A DNA stretch of 64,000 bases, from contig NC_060967.1 of NCBI RefSeq assembly GCF_910589235.1, positions 3,149,938-3,213,937 on the forward strand, given 5' to 3'. The stretch comes from Vespa crabro (taxonomy: Eukaryota; Arthropoda; Insecta; Hymenoptera; Vespidae). Under the pieces are notes generated by a model. The model ran no database searches and was not told where the DNA came from. It saw nothing but the letters and a program-made list of their open reading frames with translations. Below, in pieces: positions 50,562 through 62,940 of the stretch. The position numbers and the translations under genes were made by a program. Position 1 is the stretch's first letter, and the number at the start of each line of letters is the position of its first letter.

Positions 50562-50783
50562 TCAGTCTTCAATTAATTTCTGTAGAACTCTCTGTATCCA
50601 TTCTTGTACTCTTTGATATTGCCTCATGCTATAAGAACGTTTTTGACAGTCTGCAAAATGAGGTGACCAGTTAGTTGTGTGTTCTTTAATGCGAACCAAT
50701 ATGTAATAATGAAATATTAAATATACAGTACCTCTTATAATATATCCAAGTAATGTATAAGACAATGTAAAAGTTGTGATCAT
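50562..50783 (-). CDS. Possible 46-residue microprotein with one membrane segment
   Basis: Two minus-strand exons, 50732-50783 and 50650 down to the stop at 50562, flank an 81-bp intron with GTACTG donor and TTTTGCAG acceptor, in matching phase 1. The product starts MITTFTLSYTLLGYIIR, a short hydrophobic stretch, and ends in an amphipathic QEWIQRVLQKLIED helix. This layout recalls small mitochondrial or ER membrane microproteins such as STMP1, but I cannot match the sequence. The ATG directly follows a CAAAATAG that could itself be an acceptor, so it might instead be the 3' part of a larger gene. Confidence 0.35.
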   Translation of the reverse strand: MITTFTLSYTLLGYIIRGTVYLIFHYYILVRIKEHTTNWSPHFADCQKRSYSMRQYQRVQEWIQRVLQKLIED

Positions 50784-51785
50784 CTATTTTGAATGCACAA
50801 TGAGTAAAAGTCTGTTTTCGATGATAAGAATATTTTTTAAATTTTTCTCATCTATGAAATAATACAGAAAATCTACAACATAACAATATTATTTAGAACA
50901 AGATACAGAATTTATAAAATGTAAGAGTATAGATGGTAAGATGTAATACTTATATCTATGGATTTAAATTTGTTTACCTTTAAAAGGAATTTTGACAGAT
51001 GCCTCGACAATATATTATTGTAGAAAAATTTTTTGACAATCTATACATGAAATAAAATTCATTTGTATGCGATACTTAATTATATTGATTCATCCATTTA
51101 GAATAAAATATTAAGAATGCAAATAATTTTATTTAATATGATTAGGATAATACTTTTGCAAAGAAGTAAAAACAGTGGGCATATTGTAGTCATAATTATA
51201 TGGAAAATATTATGTACTTCTTGTATTCATTTAAAACAGACTATATTTGTTAGGAACATTTATGATTTAAAAGGCACATAATATTTTATCAGATCTTTAA
51301 ATTTAAAAATATTTTGTTTGTGTTTTAAGTCTGATAAAACATACTAAATGCATAAACTTTTATGCACTTTTAGTAATTACAATAGAATAAGAATTTTATC
51401 CATAAATCTTTGCTAGGTTTGACAATAACATATCATTAAGATATTTACTAACAAAATTCTCTAGTCTTTCGTTACATCATATGTTCATATGTATCGAGAT
51501 ATTAAAAAATTATATTACACATAGAAATGACATAAGCCGAAATTGCATGTATATACTTCTATACATTAATAAATTATAGATTTTCACTGTAGATTTTTTT
51601 ATATATCATAAGTTAATATGCTTATATTTGTTATAATGTCACTACTTTTGTCATGTATAGACTTATTCAAGAATAAGTGATTATATAAGTGCATATATGA
51701 AAGATGAGCACACTTCTGTATCCATGTATATATATTACACGTTTGACATAAAAAAATATTATATGTGCCATCTTTTACAATTTAA

Positions 51786-51840
<55 letters not shown>

Positions 51841-53042
51841 CAGATATACAGATGTTGTTCCTATAATACAACAAAATACATCTATAGAGACTGGCAAGAA
51901 GTAACGTAAATTACATAGAGATCCATATAACAATATTTACTTATTTGAAACATTTAATATTTGTAAGATATTAAATTTAATATCAAATTAAAATCATAGT
52001 TTATAATAGCACCGAAATATTTACATTTTTTTAAATCATATTAACATTACTAGAGCTAGTTAAACATCAATTGCAATATTACAAAAGAGAATAACGAAGA
52101 AAAAAAACTAAAAGAACATCTTTCAGATTAATATATTTATCTGTGCGTTAAGTGATATGTATATCTAATTACGTTTTATGCTCAGACATATGATGACAGT
52201 AATATTTATACATTGGTCAATGAGATGTGCTCAAGTTTTTCATAAAATGTTGTCTTATATTGTTCTTATAACATTTTAAAATAAGACTGTGTCATCAGTT
52301 GCGTGATAATAAATCTATAAATCGAAATAATAAAAGAGATACTATCTTTAAATTACGATTTATACAAATGAAATATATGGTAAATAATGTTAGCGAAGGC
52401 GGCCATCTATCACAGATCACACAATTTATACGATCTATATCTAATTATAGTCCTTATTTCATAAATAATACTCGACTAATCCGTAATATATTAAAGGCTA
52501 CTTAAAATTACAAAAAATACGTTTACGATTATGTCTCTTTAGGAAAATTTAGAAAGTTGCACTTCTCTAATTTCATAATAAAAATATCGCACGAGCCACT
52601 GCTGCAAAGCTGATTAACTATAAGAATAATGAAGAAAATTAGAATTTCTTCCATTAGTAAATGTGCCTCATGCTGAAAAAATATGTGATTTATTTAGAAG
52701 AAATACTAATTTTTAATGTTTTACTCTCTTTGCAGCAGAATCCTACTTGAAATAAGTAACTATTTAGCAATAATATGTAATATTATATTTATACATTTAC
52801 ATTATTCATTTATTTCTCTATCATTGCAGGAAAAAGCATCAAGTTTAACGTAGCCTTTATAAAAGTTTTTCTATGGAATGATTTGGAAATTTAACTTCAT
52901 CTTTTCATTATGTCTGCGCATGTGTAAATTTATAGAGATATATTTCATCAATGTTATGATTAACATTCAAACATTGTGACATTGAGGGCTTAGTTCTCAT
53001 CAAATTTATTTTAATTTTCATTTATGAATTATGAATTTCATA
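50784..53042. other. AT-rich; probable 3' UTR and flank of the zinc-finger gene
   Basis: No coding exon seen. Contains the second diverged repeat copy (50844-51070) and a (TG)n tract at 51801-51838. The stretch next to 53042 would be the zinc-finger gene's 3' UTR. Confidence 0.45.
51787..51840 (+). repeat. (TA)n(TG)n compound microsatellite
   Basis: Short TA run followed by about 38 bases of pure TG. Confidence 0.95.
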
Positions 53043-55271
53043 TTATGAATGAAGACAAACGCCATTTACTTTAACACCATTAGTTTCTCCTAATGAAACT
53101 TTGTTTTGCTTTTCTTGTTTCATACTTTTTTTATCGGAGTTAAATATTTTTTTTTCTGTACCATTAATACATGTTTCTTCAGTTTCGCTAGAAACGTTGT
53201 TCGGATTGTCATGATCTTTTTTTTCTATTTTTTTAATTTCCTTACTTTCTGATTCCGTTTCTGCAGTTTCAATATCTGTGTCTATTTGGCCATCACATTC
53301 CTGTTTATGAGAATTAAGATCATCGATAGTTGTAAACATACTATTACAATCAGAACATTGGTGTGATTGTACCATTGCAGAATGTGTTTTCATATGTTTA
53401 TCAAGTGACGAATATGAAGTACAAGTGAAATCACAATCATTGCAACTAATGTTTTCATTTTTATGATCATTTGTTAGATGCTTTTTTAGATCATATCTAT
53501 TACTAAAAGACTCTTGACATAATCTACATGTGAAAGGTTTTTCACCACTATGCATAGCAACATGAATTTTAAAATACCAATCTGTGCTGAAGTGTTTGTT
53601 GCAATAATTACATTTCAAATCTTTTTTTCTGTTTTTTTTTCGTAAGTTTTTCTTTACTCCTGACTTTTTACGCTTTTGTGATTCTTGTTTAGGACTTTCA
53701 TCAGGATTGGTATTTGGCTTATCTATAGGTTTTGGCGATATAACGGGTTTTATATCTGGTATAGTTAAAGCTGGTACTGAATTATCTGCCATAATACAAA
53801 ATTTTGGAATGCCTTGTGTTCTATGTAATAATGATGGTTGTGTTATTAAATTAGTTATTGGTACAACACGAATGGGTGTTAAAAATGGTTTAGAATGAAA
53901 CGATGAAGTTGTAACAACATGAGATTGTGATAATAACCAATCATTCAATGATATAGACTGTAAACTGGTTTGAGGTGAGTTAGTAAATTTGATAAACTGG
54001 CTTGGGATTGTAGTAGTTGAAGTGGTTACAAGTTTGCTGTTTAGTGTATGAGTTAACTTAGTTTGTGTAATATTATTTTCATTAGAACCCGCATTTTTAC
54101 TTAGAACTACACTTTGTTGTGGAAATACTAGAGGTATATTTGGCATATATTTTGTAGAGATGTTACTGATAGTATTTGTTTGCTGATTAATTTGATTAGA
54201 CGAGGAAGTTATAGTAATGCCAGATTGCTGAGAAGATTGTGTTTTTGGAATAATAATTAATTCTTCATTTTTTCTTAAAACGTCCATAGCACGATTATAT
54301 CCTGTTATTGGATCCATGTAATCTTGCTTTTTCGTTTTTGCATCCTCTAGCATTTGCAATTCTCTTTCACGCATTCTTTCTTTTAAAAGTTGCGCACTAT
54401 CTGTTTTATTATGTCTATATTCATTCTGTCTTTTGCAGTTTTTATGGTGTATTCGAGATTTTCGTGTTTTCAATGTGATACCACAAATGTCACAAATCTT
54501 AGACTTATTGAATCTGTTTAGCCTTATAATTGCTCTACGACAACGATCATGGTCGATGCTCAATGCATCACAGGAACTGTTTTTACAATGTTTCCATACA
54601 GGTGCATTTATTTCATTTTCTTCTATATTAACAGCTAACATAAGAGATATTCCATCATTGTCTATACACTGTTCAACGGTGACATCGCAAGTAATGTTTT
54701 CACAAGGTCCATAATGTCCACAATTCTTCTTTTTTCTTTCAATAGGGAGTAATGCAATTTCGGACTTCCCTTCAGTTTTTGAAGGTAAAAGATTTTCATC
54801 ATCCGTATTTTCTTCTTTATTTGATTTAGTAGAAAATACAGTAACATCTGGCTGTTTTATTCTATTTAAATCTGTATTGATACCATTATTTTTACCTCCA
54901 AAAGTACTTGTGGAAATATTTACAATATTTGTGTTTGTAATATTTGATGTAAAATTTGATTTTGGTTGAGTATTTAGTGGAATAGTCTTAATAATAATAT
55001 TAGGCTGATTGAGAAGACGTTTTACCGGATCTGACTGTAATATCTGCAAATTATAAATATTGTTATAATAATATTTGATCACATGGATTAAATCATACAT
55101 TGATTATAATTAATTTATTCATTAATTCATCACAAAATTTTGTTATTCTTACACGATATATTGTCACTCTTACATATTAAATTTTATACTTACTTCCGAC
55201 AAAGTCTTCTCAACATTATTTGTCTGTAATTTATTTAAGTTGACAAGTTTTGGCAGTGAAGTATAAGCCAT
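53043..55271 (-). CDS. C2H2 zinc-finger protein with an N-terminal Cys-rich region
   Basis: Two coding exons, 55194-55271 and 53043-55043, join in phase 0 (692 residues). The first supplies MAYTSLPKLVNLNKLQTNNV and replaces the spurious in-frame ATG that lies in the intron. Residues about 134-229 hold a cluster of Cys and His (CGHYGPC, then CDICGITLKTRKSRIHHKNC), which looks like unusual zinc-binding modules, followed by a charged coiled-coil-like helix (LLKERMRERELQMLEDAK). The middle is Ser/Thr/Gln/Asn-rich and probably disordered. Basic clusters at about 478-500 (KKSGVKKNLRKKNRKK) suit a nuclear signal. Four fingers lie at 504-609: three standard C2H2 with one HSGEKPF linker, and a fourth ending in Cys. 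The tail is acidic then basic. It is probably a nuclear DNA-binding regulator; I do not recognise an orthologue. Confidence 0.85.
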
Positions 55272-56459
55272 ATTAAACACAAATTAACACAGATTTAAAT
55301 TTTTGTAATCCTTGTTAAATGTTTTTAAATGATATCAGAGGAATAATTATAACAATTATTGAAGTAATAATTTGGACTGCTGTTTCTTGAGTTCTTTCTG
55401 AAAAACAAATAGGAATTAAAATACATTTTATTTTTTTAAGAAAGATAGGTTAGATGATTACAATTTTTTCTATTGGATATACGAAATAACATGATTAAAA
55501 AATTAGAAGAAGATATTTAATAAACATTTGCATTTACAAACGTTAGATTTGATTTCTATTACCTGTGATTAACATAAACTCAAAATTATAATTTATAACA
55601 AAAGTAAGTGTAACAATTTTTAACGTTCCCAAACGTATTTTGATCGATTTGTATTTTTTTTTGTTTAACACTTTCTCAAGAATCATAATTTTTTTATTTT
55701 TTATATGCATTGATTAAATAAGACAAGTCATTATACCTTACAAAAAATGTAATGAATAATCGTACTGTATATCTACACTTCACCGTGATTGCCGGTAATC
55801 GTAAATTCCCAACAGCCATTTTATTAACGAAGTTTTCATATTTACACACGATCATCAATGTGACAGTTCACGACATATCTAAAGGTAGCCGTTAATACGA
55901 CTCTGATTGGAGATAGTATACCGCAATGCCATCTGTGCAATATATTCTATGAACTATTATCGAAATCGATTGAACGATTTATTTGAATTTTCAAAATCAA
56001 AAGTTAGGATTACATAATTGTTCAGAATTATTTTCTTGCTTAAGTGAGTTTTTATCATAATTAACTCAAATTAACGTAGTAATATAATATAATTCTATTC
56101 GTAACAGTTATATCTCAAATCAATTAATTGCGTTTTGTCAAATGCGTTTGCATTCTATCAAAATGCATTTTATCGTATAAAATTCTTGCAAATAATATTG
56201 AAATTTATTTCTTTGATTTCATGTTTTATCATGTGATAAGTTAAAATTATTCTACAAAGAAATTATTAAGAACATTTCTCAGCTATATTTTATTAAGAAA
56301 ATAGTTCAGGTAACATAATTTCTTATATATATAATAGAAATGTTATGTATTTAATACATATGTGAATATCGATAAGATTGAATGCAGAAAACTACAATGA
56401 TAAAAACGTAGGAGTACATATATCCCACATGAGATGTCCCTAGTATGCAATAACATATC
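55272..56459. promoter_or_regulatory. 1.2-kb divergent intergenic region
   Basis: Lies between the zinc-finger start (minus) and the start of a probable plus-strand gene at 56460, so it may contain promoters for both. It is AT-rich. A less AT-rich part at about 55850-55960 contains a GATTGG (CCAAT-type) element. No TATA box stands out. Confidence 0.35.
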
Positions 56460-56608
56460 ATGGCGGAATTTCAAGCTGTTCTTCGCGATGGGGACGATGG
56501 TCTTATAGGTCCGATATTATTATTATTATTTGGTTGTACCATGACCTCCTTTTACACAACGCTTCGTGCACTCGTACTAACCGATGGCGAAAACATCATA
56601 TCGGATAG
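56460..56608 (+). CDS. Probable first coding exon of an unrecognised membrane protein
   Basis: ATG in a good context (ATATCATGGCGG) opens 49 codons to a donor GGATAG followed by GTAAAC (phase 2). The peptide starts MAEFQAVLRDGDDGLIGP and continues into a hydrophobic helix (ILLLLFGCTMTSFYTTL), so it is probably a membrane-anchored or multi-pass protein. A possible next exon in matching phase begins after TTCTATTGCAACAG at 57862 and stays open to a stop at 57961-57963, but its composition is not convincing. The gene may also continue beyond the window or across the repeats downstream. Confidence 0.45.
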
Positions 56609-57000
56609 GTAAACCCTAATCATCTTCTAATCAAATTTTCTTTTTTCCTTTTTTTTCGAACTTCTAATATCTCGAAAAATTTATATTTTCATTTGATTTA
56701 TAAATTATTATTTATACGAATTCACTTAATTCATATCTAATATAAATTGATAACATTTCTTTTTATCAATTTATTTCATAATAAATAAAATCATTTTATT
56801 TAAATTTATACAGATAAGCTATTGACAATGGCGGGTTTTTTTAAATTTCCTATACACGTGACACGTTTGTTCTGGCGCGAAATTTAATTCGAAAAAGTTT
56901 GAACTTTCGATTCGTGTTTTCTAATTCAAATTCGACGGGCTGAGCAATAGGCTTGTGCGCGTGTGAGTGAATCCAACATGCATCGGAGCGATTCGCAAAC

Positions 57001-57078
57001 TATATATATGTATTGTGTATGTGTGTATCTATATGTATATATATATACATATATATACATATATATATATATATATAC

Positions 57079-57151
<73 letters not shown>
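57001..57151 (+). repeat. (TA)n microsatellite with TATACA variants
   Basis: About 150 bases of TA and TATACA units; every frame through it is Ile/Tyr repeat. Confidence 0.95.
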
Positions 57152-57154
<3 letters not shown>

Positions 57155-57520
57155 GAGCGTTCAGTCTCTCGTCACGTGCACGTGTCAAAATCAATATTTG
57201 GCGTCACTAGGTTATGATAACGCTGCGGTATATCGCGCTAGTACATACATACGCGTGTGTACGTGTGCATAATGCTAATGTACATATGTTCTGTCAAGCA
57301 ACACGTTAATTTTTTTCTTTTAATCAAATATTAATTCTTTATCTATCTATGGATCATATCATCCTAATTTCCGTTTCTTTATATACTACAAAAAATGTCT
57401 CTGATTGTGATAATATATAAAGGCAAATATCAAAATATATAAAACTAAAATTTTAACGAAATCTCTATCAACTTTATGGTAGAATTAAATATTTACATTT
57501 TTTTATTTTTATTTATCATA

Positions 57521-57526
<6 letters not shown>

Positions 57527-57570
<44 letters not shown>
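57527..57570 (+). repeat. (AT)n microsatellite
   Basis: Pure AT run of about 40 bases. Confidence 0.95.
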
Positions 57571-58904
57571 GATAACATTATATAAATATATTTAAATAAT
57601 TCATTTATAAATGATTTTGAAAAAAGTTTATAAGCAAAGAAACAATGGAAAGGTTTAACTTTGGTCTTTTCACTTTATTGTCTCGCTAGTGAATGCTGCT
57701 AGGAACATAACACATACACACACACACATACATATTTATACATACACATAAGTAGACATAAGTAAACGTAAGTACACACATACACGAAGCTTCTGCCGTA
57801 GTGAGCCCGGATATATAAGTCGTCGATGTTACCGCATCTATCGCGTCTTCTATTGCAACAGATGCCTGTTGCTATGCAGCCAGTACGACACCGACCCATT
57901 TTCGACCATCTACGATTTCTCCTGCTCTCTCCCATCACCCTTTTTCTCTCGAGACGACGAGTAACTTTTTCTATTTTCTCATCGAATCAAATTTCATTAT
58001 TAAAATTTAATCGATATATTCAAAATATACAATACAAGTCTGAATGTGAAAAAAGATGTATAAATTTAGAATCTAATCTTAAATCCTATTTTCTTCGCGA
58101 CGAATGATTAGAAGAAAGTTTAAACTATCGAATGGGGTAATATGTGTGCTATCGATCGAATATAACAATATCGGCTTTATTATCTGTAATAATGCGTTTA
58201 ATTGTTATAATTAGCGAAATGGATTATCCATATTTCTCATCATACAAATTCCGAAATCTATTGCGACGTGGAACGAGAGAGAAAAAAAAGGAAAAGGGGA
58301 AAAAATATATAATAATGCCTCACGATTATTGAAAATTATTGGAAAAAGCAAATGCAATTAATTTAATCGGAAACTTTTTGATCGGGCCATTGCTGATTCT
58401 TGTTACAATTTTATAATAACCCATTCGAGAATTTAAATATCGATCTGATTTATGAATAGCAGAAAGGTTAAGAGAAAAGTTTGGAATTTGGATGTTTGAA
58501 AAGTTATTTTTTATTGTTATTTAGTAGAGGGCGTCGCGTTGAAACGATAAGAAAGAAAAGAAAAGAACGTAGCGTCCCTATCGCGCGTAATTAAGGACCA
58601 AGAGGGGGTGGATTGGAGATAGAGGTGGAGAAGGATGAGAGAGAGGAGAGGGGTATATAGCATCGATCGGTTCTCTCACGTATAGATATACACACATGTA
58701 CACGCAGCTACGCACGCATACAGTTGCGTAGTCCCGCGTGGCCAGGAGAGGGCGAGGAATATAAGGGTGGTAAAGGGGTGAAGAGAGTGAGGGGTTGGTT
58801 GTCGAGGTTGTTCGTGCCGAGGGAGACGAAGAAGGAAGAAAAGAGATGAAGATATATAGTCGAGAAAGAAAGAAAAGGAAGGAAAACTTAAGAGCTTGCC
58901 GAAA

Positions 58905-59030
<126 letters not shown>

Positions 59031-59520
59031 TATATGAAGGAAGAAGAAAGAAAGAGGAAGGAGAAATATGGACGTTCGGTTGGCCCCGAACCTACCCTAA
59101 ATCGAAGAAGCATGGGACACACCCTGGAAGAAAATGGGGATGCGGGGTGGTAGTGATAGTGATGGTGGTGGTTCGGCTGGGCAGGATGGGATAGTACCAT
59201 CGTCTCGTCCCCACCTTTATCTCTCTCTCTCTCACTCCCTCACTCTTCGATATCTTATTTCGTTGTCTCACCCTCTTTTTTTCTACCATCGGACGAGCTA
59301 CCCCCGAAGCATCTCTCGCGTAGGTAACACGACGGGAGCGCAGCCTCGGCCCAGCAGCCCCTTCGACGAGCCTCGTCTATCCACCGGCGTCGATTCGCCA
59401 ATGAGGGCCACCCCGCGACGAGGCAGGTGTGCGGGCCACAATGGAAGACGCTGTGTAGAGAGACAGATGCATCAGACGGAGAGATGTAGCGCACCGGCTC
59501 TCTGTGTGTATATGTGTGCA

Positions 59521-59563
59521 ACAGAAAGAGAGAGAAAGAGAGAGGGAGGAAGAGGAAGAGGAA

Positions 59564-59598
<35 letters not shown>

Positions 59599-59690
59599 CG
59601 AGAGGGAGAGAGAAAGAGAAAGGGATGTAGGTTGAAGAGAGAGGAAAATAGAGGGAGAAAGAGAGAGAGAAGGAGACAGTGAGACGCGGC
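59521..59690 (+). repeat. (GA)n-rich imperfect repeat
   Basis: GA dinucleotides with GGA and AAA interruptions over about 170 bases. Confidence 0.85.
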
Positions 59691-61794
59691 AACGCCCATT
59701 TTTTGATAAGCTAGTTACCCGCCGCCGCCGCCGCCGCACCACCGCACGAGGGGGTGTTCGGAGGCGCAAGGCTGCGTGGGAGGTGAGACGAAGGAGGAAT
59801 GAGAGAGAGAGAGAGAAAGAGAGGGAGGGAGAGAGAGTGAGCAGCGATGAGAAGGAGGTAAGGGGGTGGCTAAGGGGGAGGGAGAGGTGAGTGGGTACGC
59901 CGGGTGTCGGCTTCTACGGAGATCAATAACTGCATAAAAATAAAGTGAGGCTCTGGCCCGCTACCTTTAACCCACACTACCCCCTCCGAGTTCTCCACCT
60001 TCACCTTTTCCTCCACCTCTAACGGCGTAGTTCTCCTACGCCGCCCCTCGGACGCCTCCTTCTCTACGCAACGTCTTTCGAGCTATCCCTCTCCTTGCTC
60101 TCTCTTTCTCTCTCTCACCCTCTTCCCCTTCTTCATTTCCTCTTTCTCTCTCTTACACCTTCCTACTTCCAATGAGGATCCGGAGGTTATTGCTTGTATT
60201 TTCTTAAGGGATGAATTCTTCTCAAGGAGAGGCCGATACCAATACTATCATATCCGCACACTTACATCAATATACTTAAACGCTATCACAATTCACGAGT
60301 TCATGGTTCTAGCAACAGGGGGAGGGAGGGGAAGTCGGGCAGAGGATGTACGGTCAGTTTCTCCTTCATTTATCTTTCCCGTCTTATTCTATAAAGTCCT
60401 TTCGATCTCTTCTTTTATGTATATATTCTAAAAGAAACCAATGGAATTCTTTGGAAAACTACAATGATTTTATATCGATTTTTTCTTATTTTTCATTCAT
60501 TTCACAAAATTTATGATCGATAAGGAAAAGATGCGATCGAGTTGTAAAATTGTTGACTTTGATATTTGCAAGTACGTCCATTGAACCCCGCAACTATTCC
60601 TCGTGTTTAGAAAGCAACAAGTCCTTCTTAAGCTACCATGCGAGTCTGGATTTTACTTGGAAACCCAATACAAGAGATCGATACGTCTATCTCGAGATTT
60701 TCTAAACGTTTCTTGTAATAATTGAAAAATACGTTTCTTTTTTCTACTAAGAAAAAGAAAAAAGTATATCCTGTTCGACAATGACAATCTCTTCTCGTAT
60801 CCTGAAATGACACAAAGAAATTGCATCGATCCTCTTCCAAGAAAGTTATCGTGTTTCCACAGATTCCTTTTAAACTAGTGTGCGTTACTACTACTGCCTT
60901 AGTGTTATCGTTCATCCACCACAAATGTGCCTTCCGCGAAAAGAAATTGGGTATAAATTAGTCCTACCAACGACCGAACTTCGTGGAAACTGCATTTTCT
61001 TCTTGGATTTTTTTTTATAATCTCGTTTATACATACATGCATCTATCTCTTTATTTTGCTTTTTATTATTAGTTTAATTTATAGTTGTTCAATAATTCAT
61101 AGATATTTTAATAATCCAATAGATTAATCATTGATATGCATAAGTTAATATTTTACTTGTTTTTTTTTTTTTTTTTTCGTCCACCTTATAGCACGATAAA
61201 CAGGTACTTCTGGTACTCGGCAGATGAAAATTTAATTGCGGCTTAGCGTAAAACGGTTGGAAAATGTATCCTGCCCTTTCTGTCTCACCGGTCGAGTTTC
61301 GTTACGAGAACGCGCGCGACTTCAAAGATGCGATCTTAAACGGTTCGCGGGTAATGAGCTCGCCGACAAATTTCGATTTAACTTTATCCGCTTCTTTTCT
61401 TCTTTAGTTTCTGTAATTCTCTGGTCCAAAATTTTCCGAATTTTATTCTGATAGTAAACGATTTCATCGTTTTTCTTTTTTCTCTCTCTCTCTCTCTGTT
61501 TTTCTCTCGAAAACGACAATTTAAAAATTTATTGTATCACAATAAATCGAATACGTTTATATACATATATATATACAAAACTAACGATTAAATTTCGATA
61601 GGAAATAGTAGGAATTGAAGATAGCCAATAACAAAGAAAAAGTTTAGAAATTCTAATGAATTTTTGAAAAGACGAACAACAGATGGAAGTAATTAAGGTA
61701 GTCATACTAGAATGTTAATAAATATTTCCTAAGTAAATGATATATCCAGGGGAAAATGATATTTTTCAAAATAAGAATTTTCGGGTTAGCACGC

Positions 61795-61880
61795 GATGAC
61801 GATGACGAAGAGGAGGAGGAATAGGAGGAGGAAGAGGAGGACGACAACGACGACAACGACGACGACGACGACGACGATGG
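61795..61880 (+). repeat. (GAG)n/(GAC)n triplet repeat
   Basis: GAGGAG units followed by GACGACGAC units. Arg/Pro-rich frames through it on the minus strand are artefacts. Confidence 0.85.
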
Positions 61881-62116
61881 CGACGACGTATAATCGTGGG
61901 AGAAATTTTGAAGCCCTCTCTTTGGGATAAGTGCTCGTGTGCTCGGTGTCTCGAAAGGGCTAAGAAGAGAAGAGGGGTCTCGTCGCCCCTACGTCTACAT
62001 GGCGTTCGTACATAAATCACGTAGTAGGGGTAGGTCAGTACGGGCTATCCTCGGAGGGTTAAAACTTTCAGGGGAGCGGCATGCACCGGTCGAGACACGC
62101 AAATTTAGGGTGGGTC

Positions 62117-62117
<1 letters not shown>

Positions 62118-62172
<55 letters not shown>
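62118..62172 (+). repeat. (TC)n microsatellite
   Basis: About 50 bases of CT dinucleotides. Confidence 0.95.
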
Positions 62173-62173
<1 letters not shown>

Positions 62174-62890
62174 ACTTTCCATCATACTACCTAACTTTTA
62201 CACGAACTTGCACGTGTTCGACGACACGAAATGAAAAGAGATAGAAAAGTAAAAAAAGATTACTTTAATATTTTAAAAATGACGCTACATTGTTTCTTTT
62301 CCTTTCTTTTTATCGTGATACCTAATTTTTACATGAACTTGCACATGAATTTGCACAATTTTAAAAGGAATTAAAAGCAGATAAAAGAAATTTAAAAAAA
62401 ATGATTTAATTACGTAAAAAAAAGTACATTCGTTTTCTTCGATCTTTCAAATTGAACATTTTATTATCCCCCCGAAATGATCGATGCTCGCATTATCGTA
62501 TGATAAAAGTTTCAATGAAACGAATTTAGTCGTACCGCGTGGAATTTATTTACGAGACCAGACGCGTAGTCCATAATAAAAGTTTCGATAATTAATTTGG
62601 CCGCTTTGTGCGGAATTCAACGTAACGCGAATTGCGATATTACGTAACGCGAAAAAGCAGTATCCACTCGGTTATACGATTTTATGTGAAGCACAAAACG
62701 TTATTTTGTTCATGGTTTGAAAAGCGTCAGGGAACAGAGAGATAAAATATATCACGAAAACGATCGTTCTTTCGCGTTCATTTCGTATATATATATAAAT
62801 ACATACATAATAAGTATAGTGAGAATACACAAGTGATTTCTAAAAGAAAAAAAGAAAGACATTAAAAAGATACTAATTAAATTTAAAAGA

Positions 62891-62940
62891 AGCATATATA
62901 TACATATATATACATATATATACATATATATACATATATC
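62891..62940 (+). repeat. (TATACATA)n repeat
   Basis: Six or so 8-10 bp units of TATATATACA. Confidence 0.9.

Larger units (their letters stand above)
56609..58600. other. Repeat-rich region, possible intron
   Basis: Contains long TA tracts (57001-57151 and 57527-57570). No confident exon. The Cys/Arg-containing minus-strand frame at 57699-57938 and the plus frame 57826-58107 overlap, and at most one can be real. Confidence 0.4.

Noticed and set aside
53707..54714. Plus-strand frames within the zinc-finger gene
   Set aside because: Antisense shadows of a long coding exon.
57000..57217. Several overlapping Ile/Tyr-repeat open frames
   Set aside because: They are translations of the (TA)n tract in every frame.
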